Virus record (IMG/VR): IMGVR_UViG_3300029448_000344
Location: 1-27,004 of that record
Strand: one strand, 5' to 3'
Source of the DNA: a virus
Length of the DNA stretch: 27,004 nt
A program made the position numbers and the translations under genes. This document shows, one piece after another, positions 14,183-22,902 of this stretch. The first letter of the stretch is position 1, and every line of letters begins with the position of its first letter. Under the pieces are notes generated by a model. The model was not told where the DNA came from. It made no database searches and saw only the letters and a list, made by a program, of their open reading frames with translations.

Positions 14183-15541
14183 TTATCCTACTTCTTGGAC
14201 TAAACCTAATAATTCATCTCTTTTATCTTTTTCAGCAACTGTTATTCCTTGTAATTGTTGTATTCTTTTAAGTAATGCAGCTTCTCTTACTTTTGCTTCG
14301 TCTGGTGTTAAAACTCCAGAATCAACTAAATCATTTAAAGATTGATACTGTTTAATAGCAATATCTAATGGCATATTAGCTACATCTGCTTCATATTTAG
14401 CAGTTTGTGCTTCTAATAATCTACCTTGTAAGCCTTGTAATTCTGAAGCTTGTTCTGCTGATTTAATTCCAAAGTAAGCATCAGATATACCACTACTTAA
14501 TTCTCCTAAATTTCTAGCAGAACCTATGGCACCACCAAGACCTATTAACATATCTGCTCCGCGAGAAGATTTTACAAAGTCTTTAAATCTTTGACCTAAT
14601 CCCTTATCTTTATCTGCATTTGCATCACCAGTATTTACATCTTTAAGAACTTGTTTTTGTGATTCTTCAGTTTGTGTTTGTACTGTTATTGGATTTATTT
14701 CTTCTTCATCTAATAATGCTTCAATACCTAATTTAGTTGAACCTACAATAGGTAATGCTGCTACACCAGTTCTTCCAAAACTAAATGCTCTTTCAGGTAT
14801 ATCTTTACCTGTAGCAGTATCAATCATTTTAGATGTTTTTGTTTTTGGGTCTATTACTTTTCTTTGTCCTACTTTTAAACCACCTTGTAAAGCTGGATTA
14901 GGAACTGTATAAGTTTTTTGCACACCACTTTTAATTGCAGGTGCAACTTTTTTAGCTGCTGCTACAACTTTAGGCAATAGTGCAATACCTCCTTTTACTG
15001 CAGAACCAAGAACAACACCTACACCTGGAATAAAAAATGTTGCATTAGCAGCTAATGATAAAGCATCTGTTGGATTTTCTTTTGCCCAATTTATTGCTTT
15101 ACTTAAAACTCCTGGTTCATTATTTACATCTTGATTTTGCATTGGATTAACAAATGTTGAAGATAAACTATCTGTACCTGCTCCTATACCACCACCTGCT
15201 TGATAGCCTGTTAATCCACCACTAGCAGCAGTCATTAAAGGAGAGGGCGGAGCCATGTTACCCATTTCACCCGATTGGAAAGCGTTTGGTATATCAGATG
15301 ATTGAGCCATAGCTCCTAAACCAGATGGACTTCCTGCAAATTCTGCTACTAATTCATCAGATACTGTTGTATCTGGTTTAGGCTGTTGTGCAGCATACAT
15401 TTTTTCCATTTGTGTTCTTCGTTGTATTTCAGATAATACTAAATAAGAAGGATAAGTAGAGTTAGGGTCTTGCGACATTTGTATTAACTGTTCTTTTGGA
15501 AAATCCTCTAATTCATTTGCTAGTTCTACTAAATTTGACAT
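14183..15541 (-). CDS. Internal virion (ejection) protein, T7 gp15-position
   Basis: A 452-residue protein begins in a TAATG overlap with an AAAGGAA ribosome site. The N-terminus (QLIQMSQDPNSTYPSYLV, then LSEIQRR) resembles the opening of internal or ejection proteins in marine podoviruses. A Gly-rich stretch with LTGYQAGGGIGAG follows (about 109-121). Hydrophobic segments lie near 160-195 (FFIPGVGVVLGSAVKGG) and around 330-340. The C-terminal quarter is a long helix, probably coiled coil. It lies directly before the giant protein in the transcript, so it probably takes part in the same DNA-ejection assembly. No enzyme motif is visible. Confidence 0.65.
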   Translation of the reverse strand: MSNLVELANELEDFPKEQLIQMSQDPNSTYPSYLVLSEIQRRTQMEKMYAAQQPKPDTTVSDELVAEFAGSPSGLGAMAQSSDIPNAFQSGEMGNMAPPSPLMTAASGGLTGYQAGGGIGAGTDSLSSTFVNPMQNQDVNNEPGVLSKAINWAKENPTDALSLAANATFFIPGVGVVLGSAVKGGIALLPKVVAAAKKVAPAIKSGVQKTYTVPNPALQGGLKVGQRKVIDPKTKTSKMIDTATGKDIPERAFSFGRTGVAALPIVGSTKLGIEALLDEEEINPITVQTQTEESQKQVLKDVNTGDANADKDKGLGQRFKDFVKSSRGADMLIGLGGAIGSARNLGELSSGISDAYFGIKSAEQASELQGLQGRLLEAQTAKYEADVANMPLDIAIKQYQSLNDLVDSGVLTPDEAKVREAALLKRIQQLQGITVAEKDKRDELLGLVQEVG

Positions 15542-17211
15542 TAACTCATTCCTTTATATAAACCCAGTCCTTGTAATCCCATGCCTAAAGCTGATTGGAA
15601 TAATCCTGGTTGTTGTTGAAAAGTGCTTATTTGTTGATTAGGTTGTACAGGCACACCTCTTAATAATCCACCTAAAAATCCTAATTGTTGTTGACCAAAT
15701 CCTTGTTGTCTTAAAAAGTCTTGATAACCCATATCCATAGATGCTTGTTGCATCGCTCTTTGTTGTGAACCTATACCTTGTAATGCTGCTATTCTTTGTC
15801 TTACATCATCTTGTATATCTCCACCAACATTTCTAAGAGCATCTACAGATGCCAAACCATATCGTTGAGACATATCATAAGCTGATTGACCAAATTTTTC
15901 TTGTGCTTGTCTAGCAGCTTCTTGGGCTTTAAATCTTTCAATATCTTGTTTACCTTGTTCTTGAAATGATTTTTCAGTCATAGCATATGCACTTTGCATA
16001 TATTTTTCTTGTGCTTGTCTTGCTGCTTCATTTTGTTGTGCTGCTGTTAATCCTAACTTAGCTGCTGCTTGTTTTGCAGCTTCACCTGCTTGGTATCTTT
16101 TTAAATCTATTTCTGCTTGTTTCTGATATGAGCCTTCTGTTAATTGGAATCCGCTTTGTGCAAACTTTTCTTGTGCTTGACGAGAAGATTCTGTTTGAGC
16201 AAATGCAGACTGTCTATATTGTTCTTGGGCTTGTCTGGCTGCTTGATTTTGTTGTCTAGCAGTCATACCCATTTCTGCTGCTCTTTGTCTAGCTTGTTCA
16301 CTAACTTGAAAAGCTTGTTGTTGCATTTGTTCTTCTGCTTGTCTTGCTTGTTCTTCTGCAGTAAATTGTTGCAGACCAAATCTTGAAGCATCTAATCCTG
16401 TTGCTCTTTCTGCTGCAAGTTGTGCTTGTGCTGATTGAAAACCTGCTTGACTACCTTTTGCTTGAATATCATCAAGTTGTTGACCTAAATTACGTTCTCT
16501 TTCTGCTTGTAAAATAGCTTCACGATAACCACCTAAACCACCAGACATAGCTGCTGCATCAGCAGTTTTATCGCCCATCATTTCTGATTGTCTTGTTGCT
16601 TCTCTTTTTTGTATATCAGTTACAGCTTGTTGGTATGGAGACATAAATCTATTTATGTTTTCTTCATATCCTAATGGTGTATAAGCTGGACCTACTTGTC
16701 CTGCTTGATATTGAGATGCTCTAGCAAATGGATTGTAAGTAGAAAAATTATCTTGTGCTCTATATCCAGATTGTAATCCTTGTGCTTGAAAACCTGGTTG
16801 ATATGATTGTGCATCATAAGCTTCTCTTTGTTGTCCTGCTTGATAATTAGAACCTACTAAACCAGCTTGATAACCAGAACCATATCCTTGTGCATCATAT
16901 GTATTGCCTAAGTAATCAGCTTGATAACCAGAACCATATGGTCCACCTAACATAGCAGCTCTTTGTGAAGCTAGTTGATATTCTGGTGGAGTTCCTGCTT
17001 GTGCATAACCTCTAGTCATGCCTTGACTAGCTAATTCATCAGGAGAAAAATACGCTATTCTTTCTCCACCATATGGAGTGTATGGTTGATTAGATTCTGC
17101 TTCTCCTCTTTTTAAGAGTCGCTCAAAATATGGTTGTACATATTCTGGTAAATCTGTATTTACTACTTTTGTTTCTGTTGGTGCTGATGAACCGCCGCTT
17201 CTTCCGCCCAT
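15541..17211 (-). CDS. Gln/Ala-rich repeat-containing internal virion protein
   Basis: A 556-residue protein has AAGGAG before the ATG. The N-terminal 40-180 holds about six short Y-Q-A units (SGYQAD, SGYQAG, SNYQAG, PGFQAQ, SGYRAQ, SQYQAG). Residues about 195-460 are an extended Gln/Ala/Glu-rich helix containing an imperfect repeat built on ARQAQEKYMQSAYAMTE, seen at least four times. The C-terminus is Gln/Gly/Leu-rich and partly hydrophobic. Such a long helical, Gln-rich protein between a structural protein and a gp15/gp16-type pair fits a T7 gp14-like internal core or ejection role. Family assignment is by context and composition. Confidence 0.65.
   Translation of the reverse strand: MGGRSGGSSAPTETKVVNTDLPEYVQPYFERLLKRGEAESNQPYTPYGGERIAYFSPDELASQGMTRGYAQAGTPPEYQLASQRAAMLGGPYGSGYQADYLGNTYDAQGYGSGYQAGLVGSNYQAGQQREAYDAQSYQPGFQAQGLQSGYRAQDNFSTYNPFARASQYQAGQVGPAYTPLGYEENINRFMSPYQQAVTDIQKREATRQSEMMGDKTADAAAMSGGLGGYREAILQAERERNLGQQLDDIQAKGSQAGFQSAQAQLAAERATGLDASRFGLQQFTAEEQARQAEEQMQQQAFQVSEQARQRAAEMGMTARQQNQAARQAQEQYRQSAFAQTESSRQAQEKFAQSGFQLTEGSYQKQAEIDLKRYQAGEAAKQAAAKLGLTAAQQNEAARQAQEKYMQSAYAMTEKSFQEQGKQDIERFKAQEAARQAQEKFGQSAYDMSQRYGLASVDALRNVGGDIQDDVRQRIAALQGIGSQQRAMQQASMDMGYQDFLRQQGFGQQQLGFLGGLLRGVPVQPNQQISTFQQQPGLFQSALGMGLQGLGLYKGMS
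15860..16260 (-). repeat. Imperfect helical repeats in the Gln/Ala-rich virion protein
   Basis: At least four copies of a unit coding (A)RQAQE[KQ][FY]xQSxF/Y appear, with boundaries near 16250, 16190, 16030 and 15920. Spacing varies (about 55, 160 and 110 bases), so the units are separated by non-repeated helical segments. This is divergent protein-level repetition, not a perfect DNA tandem repeat. Confidence 0.6.
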
Positions 17212-17690
17212 TAATTATTCTCCTTAAATTCATATTCAAAAAAGATTGCTGTTTTTTCCCATCCTTCTCTATCTTTAATCCAATTCCAAAAACCTGCTCT
17301 ACCAATACCTTCTATGCCTACACATTCGTTATTTTTAGCCCATTTATTTATAACTTCAAGACCTCTATTAATCCAATCATTCATTTTTTTACCACCAATA
17401 TGGTCTATATTTAACATTCTTTTACCAGTTGGATATTCGACTATTTTTGTTATAGAACATCCAAATATATCTAATGTTTCTTTATCAAATATAATCCATA
17501 AAGAAGCTTTTCTATTTAAACAATCATAAAATATATCTTCAGGTAAAGCTCTACCATTAGAACGATTACAAGATTTTTGCAAATGTTTTTCACATTGTTC
17601 CCAAACTAAAGTTAATTTATCTTCTGGCACAAGTGATATTTCAAAATCATGTTCTGTTTCTAGTTCTATTTTTTCTGCTACTTGATTCAT
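17211..17690 (-). CDS. GNAT-like protein of the virion operon (T7 gp13-type position)
   Basis: A 159-residue protein starts in an ATGA overlap with the 791-aa gene. The pattern fits an acetyltransferase-like fold. A charged N-terminus is followed by ALPEDIFYDCLNRKASLW, the beta strand LWIIFDKETLDIFGCSI, then YPTGKRMLNIDHIGG, an amphipathic helix with W-x-x-x-G, and a terminal GRAGFW...REGWEKTAIFFEYEF. Proteins of this size and shape sit among the internal-protein genes of T7-like phages. Whether it acetylates anything is unknown. The canonical acetyl-CoA loop (RxxGxG/A) is not obvious, so it may be a structural or assembly relative. Confidence 0.6.
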   Translation of the reverse strand: MNQVAEKIELETEHDFEISLVPEDKLTLVWEQCEKHLQKSCNRSNGRALPEDIFYDCLNRKASLWIIFDKETLDIFGCSITKIVEYPTGKRMLNIDHIGGKKMNDWINRGLEVINKWAKNNECVGIEGIGRAGFWNWIKDREGWEKTAIFFEYEFKENN

Positions 17691-20062
17691 GCTGGTAATA
17701 CCTCTTCTGGATTAAGTGGTGGAGCCTGTGTTTTGCCACCAGTTTTAGCCATTCTAACTCTATCTAACATACCATCTAGTTGTTTAGAACCTGCATCAGA
17801 ACTACCATCGCCTAACATAGATACAACATCTGCTGGAATAATATATTCATCTTGTGATACAGCAGCTATAGGTTTACTGCCTATATTCATAGGTAAATCA
17901 TCTGCCATGCCACTATTACCAACACCTTCTATCAATCCTTCTGTTTGCACATCTGGATTACCTGCAGCTTGTTTTAATATCATATCTCTTAACATCATAA
18001 GTTGTTCTTGACCATACTTAATAATAAACTCATTTATAATTTCATTATTATCTGTTTCACCAAGAATAAACTGTATAACTTCTTGAACTATAGGGTCTTG
18101 CATCATCATATCTGTTGATTGACCAGTAGGCATAGGAATATTTATATCTTGACCTTCTTGATAACCCATTGCTTCTACAGCTTCTCTACCTTTTTCTGTT
18201 TTAGCTAAAGCTCTTAATCCTTCATTAGGTAATTCTTTATCAGTATTTTTACCTTCTGCAAACATAGCTGTTCTAAACATATCATTTCTACCACCACCTG
18301 GTCCGCCTATAGACATAGGTGGTTGCATAGGAGGTCTTTGCACAGGTGTATTAGCTGGTGCTGCTGGAGTTGGAAGAGTTGGAGGTGTTACAGGAGGTGT
18401 TACAGGAGGTGTAAATGTAACTGGATTTTCATTAATCATTGGAGGTATTCTTTGTTCTTCATTTATTCTGTCTATAAACATTTCATCACGCATAGCATCT
18501 CTATCTTCTAAACCTCTAATCATAGGAGGAGTTATTGGAGTCTTTATTCTACTAAAATCAGGTATTTTTACATCTGCTCCACCTTCAATAGGTATTGTTA
18601 TTGTAGGAGGTGGTGTATTAACTGGAGGTTGTGCTGGTCTACCAACTGCAACAGGATTAACAAAATCATCTGGTGGACTTATAGGTCTTATATTTCTAGT
18701 TCTACCTTTACGACCTATACCATCATCAATAGGTGGGTCTATAGGTCCATCTGGTGGAGGCGTATCATTTATATCATCTGGTGGTGGTGGTATGTAAACT
18801 GGAGGTGGTGCAAAGTATGGTTGTATAGGCTGTTGTGTAAATCTTGCATATGGATTAATCATGCCACTCATTTGAGGATTACCATAAAAACTTCTATAAC
18901 TTGGTGTTTGCATAAAAGGATTGCCATAACCACCAAATGTTGGAGGCGGCATGAATCTACTTGGAGGTGATAATGGTTGTAATCTTTGTGGTCTAAATCC
19001 TCTATAATTTTGAGAGGGCATAGAATAATTTTGAGAAGGTATAGAATAACTATATGATTCCATTTGTGGATTACTACTATCTTCTATATCTCCAGCATAT
19101 CTTGTTAAATAACTTTTTGGGTCATTTCCTTTAAAGTATCTGTTTTCAGGAGAAAAACCTGCCATAAATCCAGGTGTAATTCGTCTAGTTTGTCTAGTAG
19201 TAGTTGGGTAACTATTTTGCATTGGATTATAATTCATATTCATTATTGGGTCATAGTTTGAATAAATATTACGACCTCCTTGATAACCTGTTGTACCACC
19301 ATCTGCAAAATTAGTGCTACCACCTGTAGCTACTGGTATTTGCTCAGGGTATCTTTCATACATTAATCTTTTGCGTTCTTCTTCATCTACATTCATTTGT
19401 CTTAACATTGCTTCAAATTCATCTTGTGATTGCATTACAGCTCCAGTACCTGCTGTAGTTGCTGCTAACATACCAGTTGGTTTCATTGCTGCTCCTGCTA
19501 ATGATTGCATACCTGCATCAAGACCTCTATTGCCAAACATAGTTTTTAATGATTCACCAGGAGTAAATCCTCTAAATCCAGCTTCTGTAGTTAATTTTGC
19601 TCCTTCTTGTGCAGCACTTATTGCAGCATCTTTTGCTGCTGTTTGTGTTGCTATATCTGCACCAGTAGTTGCTGCTTGTGTTGCTGCATCTGCACCTACT
19701 GCAGCTTCTGCACCACCACTTAAAGCTTTTGTGCCTAATCCTGCTGTAAGACCTGATAGTAATGCTTTACTTCCAGAACCACCTGTTTGTGCATATGTAG
19801 CTAAACCTGCTCCTATACCTGCCATAGCTCCTGCTGATAATCCACCAATGCCTAATGCAGCAAAAGCACTAGGTGCTAATAAACTACCTAACATAGGTGC
19901 TAAGAAAGGTAAGAAAGCTTCTGGTTGTCCTGTATCTGGATTTATTGTTATAGGCATAGCAGATGCTAATCCTTTAACTTCTGCAGGATTTACATGAAGT
20001 AACATAGAATCGCCAAAACGACCTTGTGCTGCTACATTTTTGGTTTGTTGTTTTATATCCAT
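17687..20062 (-). CDS. Large structural protein with proline-rich middle and conserved C-terminal domain
   Basis: A 791-residue protein has GAGGAAG upstream of the ATG. Residues about 50-105 are Gly/Ala/Leu-rich and could insert in a membrane. About 105-200 are Ala-rich helix. About 255-600 are low-complexity, rich in Pro, Tyr, Asn and Gln, with IPSQNYS/MPSQNYR and TPPVTPPVTPP repeats. An IPDFSR motif (F503) matches the module-boundary motif of the giant protein. The C-terminal about 90 residues (MADDLPMNIG, then SQDEYIIPADVVSMLGDG, then LDRVRMAKTG) match a domain I recall in many marine phage virion proteins. Its exact role is not known to me; a tail or ejection component is likely from context. 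Confidence 0.65.
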   Translation of the reverse strand: MDIKQQTKNVAAQGRFGDSMLLHVNPAEVKGLASAMPITINPDTGQPEAFLPFLAPMLGSLLAPSAFAALGIGGLSAGAMAGIGAGLATYAQTGGSGSKALLSGLTAGLGTKALSGGAEAAVGADAATQAATTGADIATQTAAKDAAISAAQEGAKLTTEAGFRGFTPGESLKTMFGNRGLDAGMQSLAGAAMKPTGMLAATTAGTGAVMQSQDEFEAMLRQMNVDEEERKRLMYERYPEQIPVATGGSTNFADGGTTGYQGGRNIYSNYDPIMNMNYNPMQNSYPTTTRQTRRITPGFMAGFSPENRYFKGNDPKSYLTRYAGDIEDSSNPQMESYSYSIPSQNYSMPSQNYRGFRPQRLQPLSPPSRFMPPPTFGGYGNPFMQTPSYRSFYGNPQMSGMINPYARFTQQPIQPYFAPPPVYIPPPPDDINDTPPPDGPIDPPIDDGIGRKGRTRNIRPISPPDDFVNPVAVGRPAQPPVNTPPPTITIPIEGGADVKIPDFSRIKTPITPPMIRGLEDRDAMRDEMFIDRINEEQRIPPMINENPVTFTPPVTPPVTPPTLPTPAAPANTPVQRPPMQPPMSIGGPGGGRNDMFRTAMFAEGKNTDKELPNEGLRALAKTEKGREAVEAMGYQEGQDINIPMPTGQSTDMMMQDPIVQEVIQFILGETDNNEIINEFIIKYGQEQLMMLRDMILKQAAGNPDVQTEGLIEGVGNSGMADDLPMNIGSKPIAAVSQDEYIIPADVVSMLGDGSSDAGSKQLDGMLDRVRMAKTGGKTQAPPLNPEEVLPA
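18381..18412 (-). repeat. 12-bp tandem repeat in the proline-rich region
   Basis: Two complete and one partial copy of GGAGGTGTTACA (as written on the + strand) encode the TPPV repeats of the 791-aa structural protein. Confidence 0.7.
19004..19045 (-). repeat. 21-bp tandem repeat (two copies) in the structural protein
   Basis: Two adjacent near-identical 21-base units (19004-19024 and 19025-19045) encode the seven-residue repeat [IM]PSQNYS in the 791-aa protein. They differ at three positions. Confidence 0.65.
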
Positions 20063-20064
20063 AT

Positions 20065-20406
20065 TTATCTATCTTCCTCTTTGGTTTCGCAACCAAACAT
20101 ATTGAAACTCATATCTACTGCACTTGTATAAACTTTTACAACATCTGTCTGATTTAATGTTATACCTAAAACTATTGATAATGAATCATTTGCTGCTACT
20201 GATTTATCATAAAAAAGAAATTGTTTATCGTCTGCACCTGCACCAGCTACATGAACACTTAATCTAAATGTTATTGCAGACCCTGTTCTATTTGCTGCAA
20301 CTATAGAACTAACTGTTGTTTGTGTCATATTTGGACAAGTATAAAGTGTAGTTGTTGTTGTTGCTGCAGGGTCAACTTGACCTAATACTTTTAAATTATC
20401 AGCCAT
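20065..20406 (-). CDS. Small beta-sandwich-like virion protein
   Basis: A 113-residue protein opens KVLGQVDPAATTTTTLYTC and continues with TTVSSIVAANRTGSAITFRL, FLFYDKSVAANDSLSI and GITLNQTDVVKVYTSA. This alternating beta pattern and these sequence blocks recur in small structural proteins of many marine phages, usually beside tail genes. There is no signal peptide, so assembly would be in the cytoplasm. It overlaps the 67-aa gene upstream by eight bases. A decoration or tail-accessory role is likely but not provable here. Confidence 0.7.
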   Translation of the reverse strand: MADNLKVLGQVDPAATTTTTLYTCPNMTQTTVSSIVAANRTGSAITFRLSVHVAGAGADDKQFLFYDKSVAANDSLSIVLGITLNQTDVVKVYTSAVDMSFNMFGCETKEEDR

Positions 20407-20602
20407 GTTTCATTCCCATTAATAAAAATTGATGTCTTTTTAGTCCTTTACTTACTACGACACTTTGTAATTTTTGTAGTTTGTCTAATTCTATAGCTAA
20501 ATCTTGTATTGCTTGTTCCATTATTCTTCTTGTAACTGCCTCATCTGCGGAACTATATTCTTGCTGTGCTAAAGGTAATGCTATTGATTTAGGATTTGCC
20601 AT
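20399..20602 (-). CDS. Small helical virion-operon protein
   Basis: A 67-residue protein starts in a TAATG overlap with the 617-aa gene. It opens MANPKSIALPLAQQEYSS, then forms one amphipathic helix (MEQAIQDLAIELDKLQKLQS), ending with basic residues. Small proteins of this form occur next to tail genes in marine phages. No specific role recognised. Confidence 0.6.
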   Translation of the reverse strand: MANPKSIALPLAQQEYSSADEAVTRRIMEQAIQDLAIELDKLQKLQSVVVSKGLKRHQFLLMGMKHG

Positions 20603-22455
20603 TATCTTTTACCATCTGGTCTTATATCTAATCTTAAATCACCAAGTCTCCAACCATAATCATTTGATGAATTAGATACTCTAATAGCACATTGTCTGCT
20701 TCTAGCTCTTGTATTAGTAAATGTTGAAGCTGGTGTAACTGATACAGTAGATAAAGTAGATAAATCTTCTAATGGATAATTTCTACCTTTAATTGTAATA
20801 GTTACATCATCAGATGTAGATTGTTGGTCTCTAAATTGTACATCAGGAATTATTTTATTTACTGCTATAAATTTTTCTCCATCTGGGTCTAAGTCAAAAT
20901 CGCTTGATTCTATATATGCAGTAAAATTACTACCATCGTCTCCATGACCTATTTCATGTGCAAAAATATAATTATTATTAGACGTACTGTCGTTTTTACT
21001 AGCTGCTATTGGATTATCTAATATTAAAGCAGAATCCCAAGCAGTTCTTACAAAATTATCTGATGTTGTGCCAATAGACCATACATTTTCTAAATAATTA
21101 TACATAACATATTTATCTACTTCTAAGCTACTTCCTGATGGATAGAACCACATTATTTCATTAGCACTATCATTAACTGCACCAAATATTTTAAATGATT
21201 GTGTTTGATTTAAATCACTTAAAACATAATCTAATACTGTGCAAGGTAATCTTTGAGCACTACCTGAATAACTATAAAAACCACCATTATCCATAAAGTA
21301 AACTTGATTATTAGCATTAACTGCTGCATTAGGGGATATTAAAGATGGACCATGTGCTACTTCATTAAATGAAAATACAAATGGTGCTCCTACAAATCTC
21401 ATAGAAACTATACCTGCATCTGTCCAAATAAGTATTTCTTGTCTTGTTCTAAGTGCACCTATAATTGTAGACCCCATTGATAGTTGTACACCACCAGCCT
21501 GATTGGTTGCAGTTGGTGTCCAATCTATAATACTTTCTGTATCTGAAAATCTTACTAATAAAGGGTCAATAGTTGTAGAACCTATAGGATTACATCCAAA
21601 AGCTATTGCGTGTTTATCTACATCAGAAACCATAACTTGTAATACTGCTGTTGGAACATCACTAGCATTACTTAAACTTGTTGCATTTACTGCTCTTGTG
21701 CTAGTTCCTGATGATTCATCCCAATAAAAAATGCCACCAGCTCTTGGATTTAAAATAACATCATCACCAAAATTATCTATAGACCATAATCTTAATTGAT
21801 TAGTAAGAGATAAATCAGTAGCAGAACTCCAACTTCCAGCACCCCAAGTTCCTGCACCCCAACCTGTTGAACGAACATAAACATCAAGACCTGTATTTAT
21901 TTGATAAGCTGCATCTGCACCAGAACCACCAGTACCGCTTTCATCGCTTGAATTAGCTGTTGCAGTAGCTGTAAAAGTAAATGTATCTACGCTTGGTACT
22001 GCAGTTATTTGATATTCTTGATTTAATACAGCAGCAGTAATATTGCCGCCTAAAGATACTGCACCACTTATAGTTACAAAATCTCCTATAACAGCACCAT
22101 GAGCATCATCAGTTGCAGTTATAGTAGTGCTGCCATCAGTAGCAGAAAAAACAATACCATTAGTAGTCGTGGCTCGTATGGGGGTAACATCACTATAAGC
22201 GTTTCCTTCTAATACATAAAATTTTTGATGAGTACCTAAAGTAATATAATTTGTACCACTAGATGCTCTATACACAAATATTTTTCTAGCTGTACCTATA
22301 AAACTATCTGTGCTTTGTTTTTGCCAACCACCTATTCTTTCGGGTCTACCTTTACGAAATCTAACTTTATCTGCGTCAAACCAGCCACCTTCATTACTAT
22401 AATTAGTACCTTCTTTGTTTATACCTGGTCTAAATACATATTTGGCTAATGTCAT
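20602..22455 (-). CDS. Tail/DNA-stabilisation-type structural protein with inserted beta domain
   Basis: A 617-residue protein has GAGG upstream of the ATG. The N-terminus (FRPGINKEGTNYSNEGGW, DKVRFRKGRPERIGGW, ITLGTHQKFYVLEG, DVTPIR) is a characteristic marine-phage pattern. These proteins are thought comparable to the P22 gp10-type stabilisation or tail-nozzle proteins with a beta-propeller body. Residues about 105-186 form an inserted Thr/Ala-rich beta domain (TITATDDAHG, GDFVTISG, TFTFTATATA). A WGAGTWGAGSW turn follows (about 199-209). The rest is beta-rich with regular Gly/Asn/Trp positions. The position at the start of the virion block in view, next to lysis genes, suits a tail component at the tail tip or connector. 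Confidence 0.7.
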   Translation of the reverse strand: MTLAKYVFRPGINKEGTNYSNEGGWFDADKVRFRKGRPERIGGWQKQSTDSFIGTARKIFVYRASSGTNYITLGTHQKFYVLEGNAYSDVTPIRATTTNGIVFSATDGSTTITATDDAHGAVIGDFVTISGAVSLGGNITAAVLNQEYQITAVPSVDTFTFTATATANSSDESGTGGSGADAAYQINTGLDVYVRSTGWGAGTWGAGSWSSATDLSLTNQLRLWSIDNFGDDVILNPRAGGIFYWDESSGTSTRAVNATSLSNASDVPTAVLQVMVSDVDKHAIAFGCNPIGSTTIDPLLVRFSDTESIIDWTPTATNQAGGVQLSMGSTIIGALRTRQEILIWTDAGIVSMRFVGAPFVFSFNEVAHGPSLISPNAAVNANNQVYFMDNGGFYSYSGSAQRLPCTVLDYVLSDLNQTQSFKIFGAVNDSANEIMWFYPSGSSLEVDKYVMYNYLENVWSIGTTSDNFVRTAWDSALILDNPIAASKNDSTSNNNYIFAHEIGHGDDGSNFTAYIESSDFDLDPDGEKFIAVNKIIPDVQFRDQQSTSDDVTITIKGRNYPLEDLSTLSTVSVTPASTFTNTRARSRQCAIRVSNSSNDYGWRLGDLRLDIRPDGKR

Positions 22456-22457
22456 AT

Positions 22458-22901
22458 TTAAACCTCATGCCATTCTTTGCCTTCAAATAATAAGGCTTCT
22501 GCTTCTCTTCTTCTTACTAAACCTTGTTTTACTTGACCACCAGCTTTATTCCATCTTTTTATTTGATTTGGCACATCATTCCAATCTTTATTATTTAATT
22601 TTTGTAAGAGTGTACTGCTAGAAAGATTTGATGGACCTAAATTAAAAACCCATGATACAAGTGAATCAAATTCATTTTGTTTTAAATCAGATTTTACCAT
22701 GTCATTAATATATCCTTCGTATTCATCCATCTCATGTAACAATAAACTATCAGCTTCTTCTTGTGTAATAGTATCGCCTTCTTTAACACCTTTGGTTGAA
22801 CCATATCCTATTGTTAAAACATTAGCTGCACAACGATAAGCTTCAAGTTCACAACCCTCAAACTTTTTAATTAAAGATAAACCTTCTTGTGATATTTTCA
22901 T
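22458..22901 (-). CDS. Endolysin, glycoside hydrolase 24 (T4/P21-type lysozyme)
   Basis: A 147-residue protein starts at ATG 22901, chosen because AAGGA lies nine bases upstream and the o-spanin stop ends one base before it. A longer in-frame start at 22964 would only add sequence overlapping the spanin gene. The catalytic arrangement E-x8-C-x5-T of the family is complete: E15 in KKFEGC, C24, and T30 in NVLTIGYGST. W96 and WVFNLGPSNL follow, with RRREAEALLFEG at the C-terminus. It cleaves the MurNAc-GlcNAc bond of peptidoglycan. There is no signal-arrest-release segment at the N-terminus, so a holin is needed, yet none is obvious nearby. Confidence 0.9.
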   Translation of the reverse strand: MKISQEGLSLIKKFEGCELEAYRCAANVLTIGYGSTKGVKEGDTITQEEADSLLLHEMDEYEGYINDMVKSDLKQNEFDSLVSWVFNLGPSNLSSSTLLQKLNNKDWNDVPNQIKRWNKAGGQVKQGLVRRREAEALLFEGKEWHEV

Positions 22902-22902
22902 A

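Noticed and set aside
19314-19997. 227-residue + strand frame opposite the 791-aa structural gene
   Set aside because: It lies entirely over the Ala-rich part of a well-supported gene. Its repetitive Ala/Pro/Ser/Cys composition is what antisense reading of such DNA gives.
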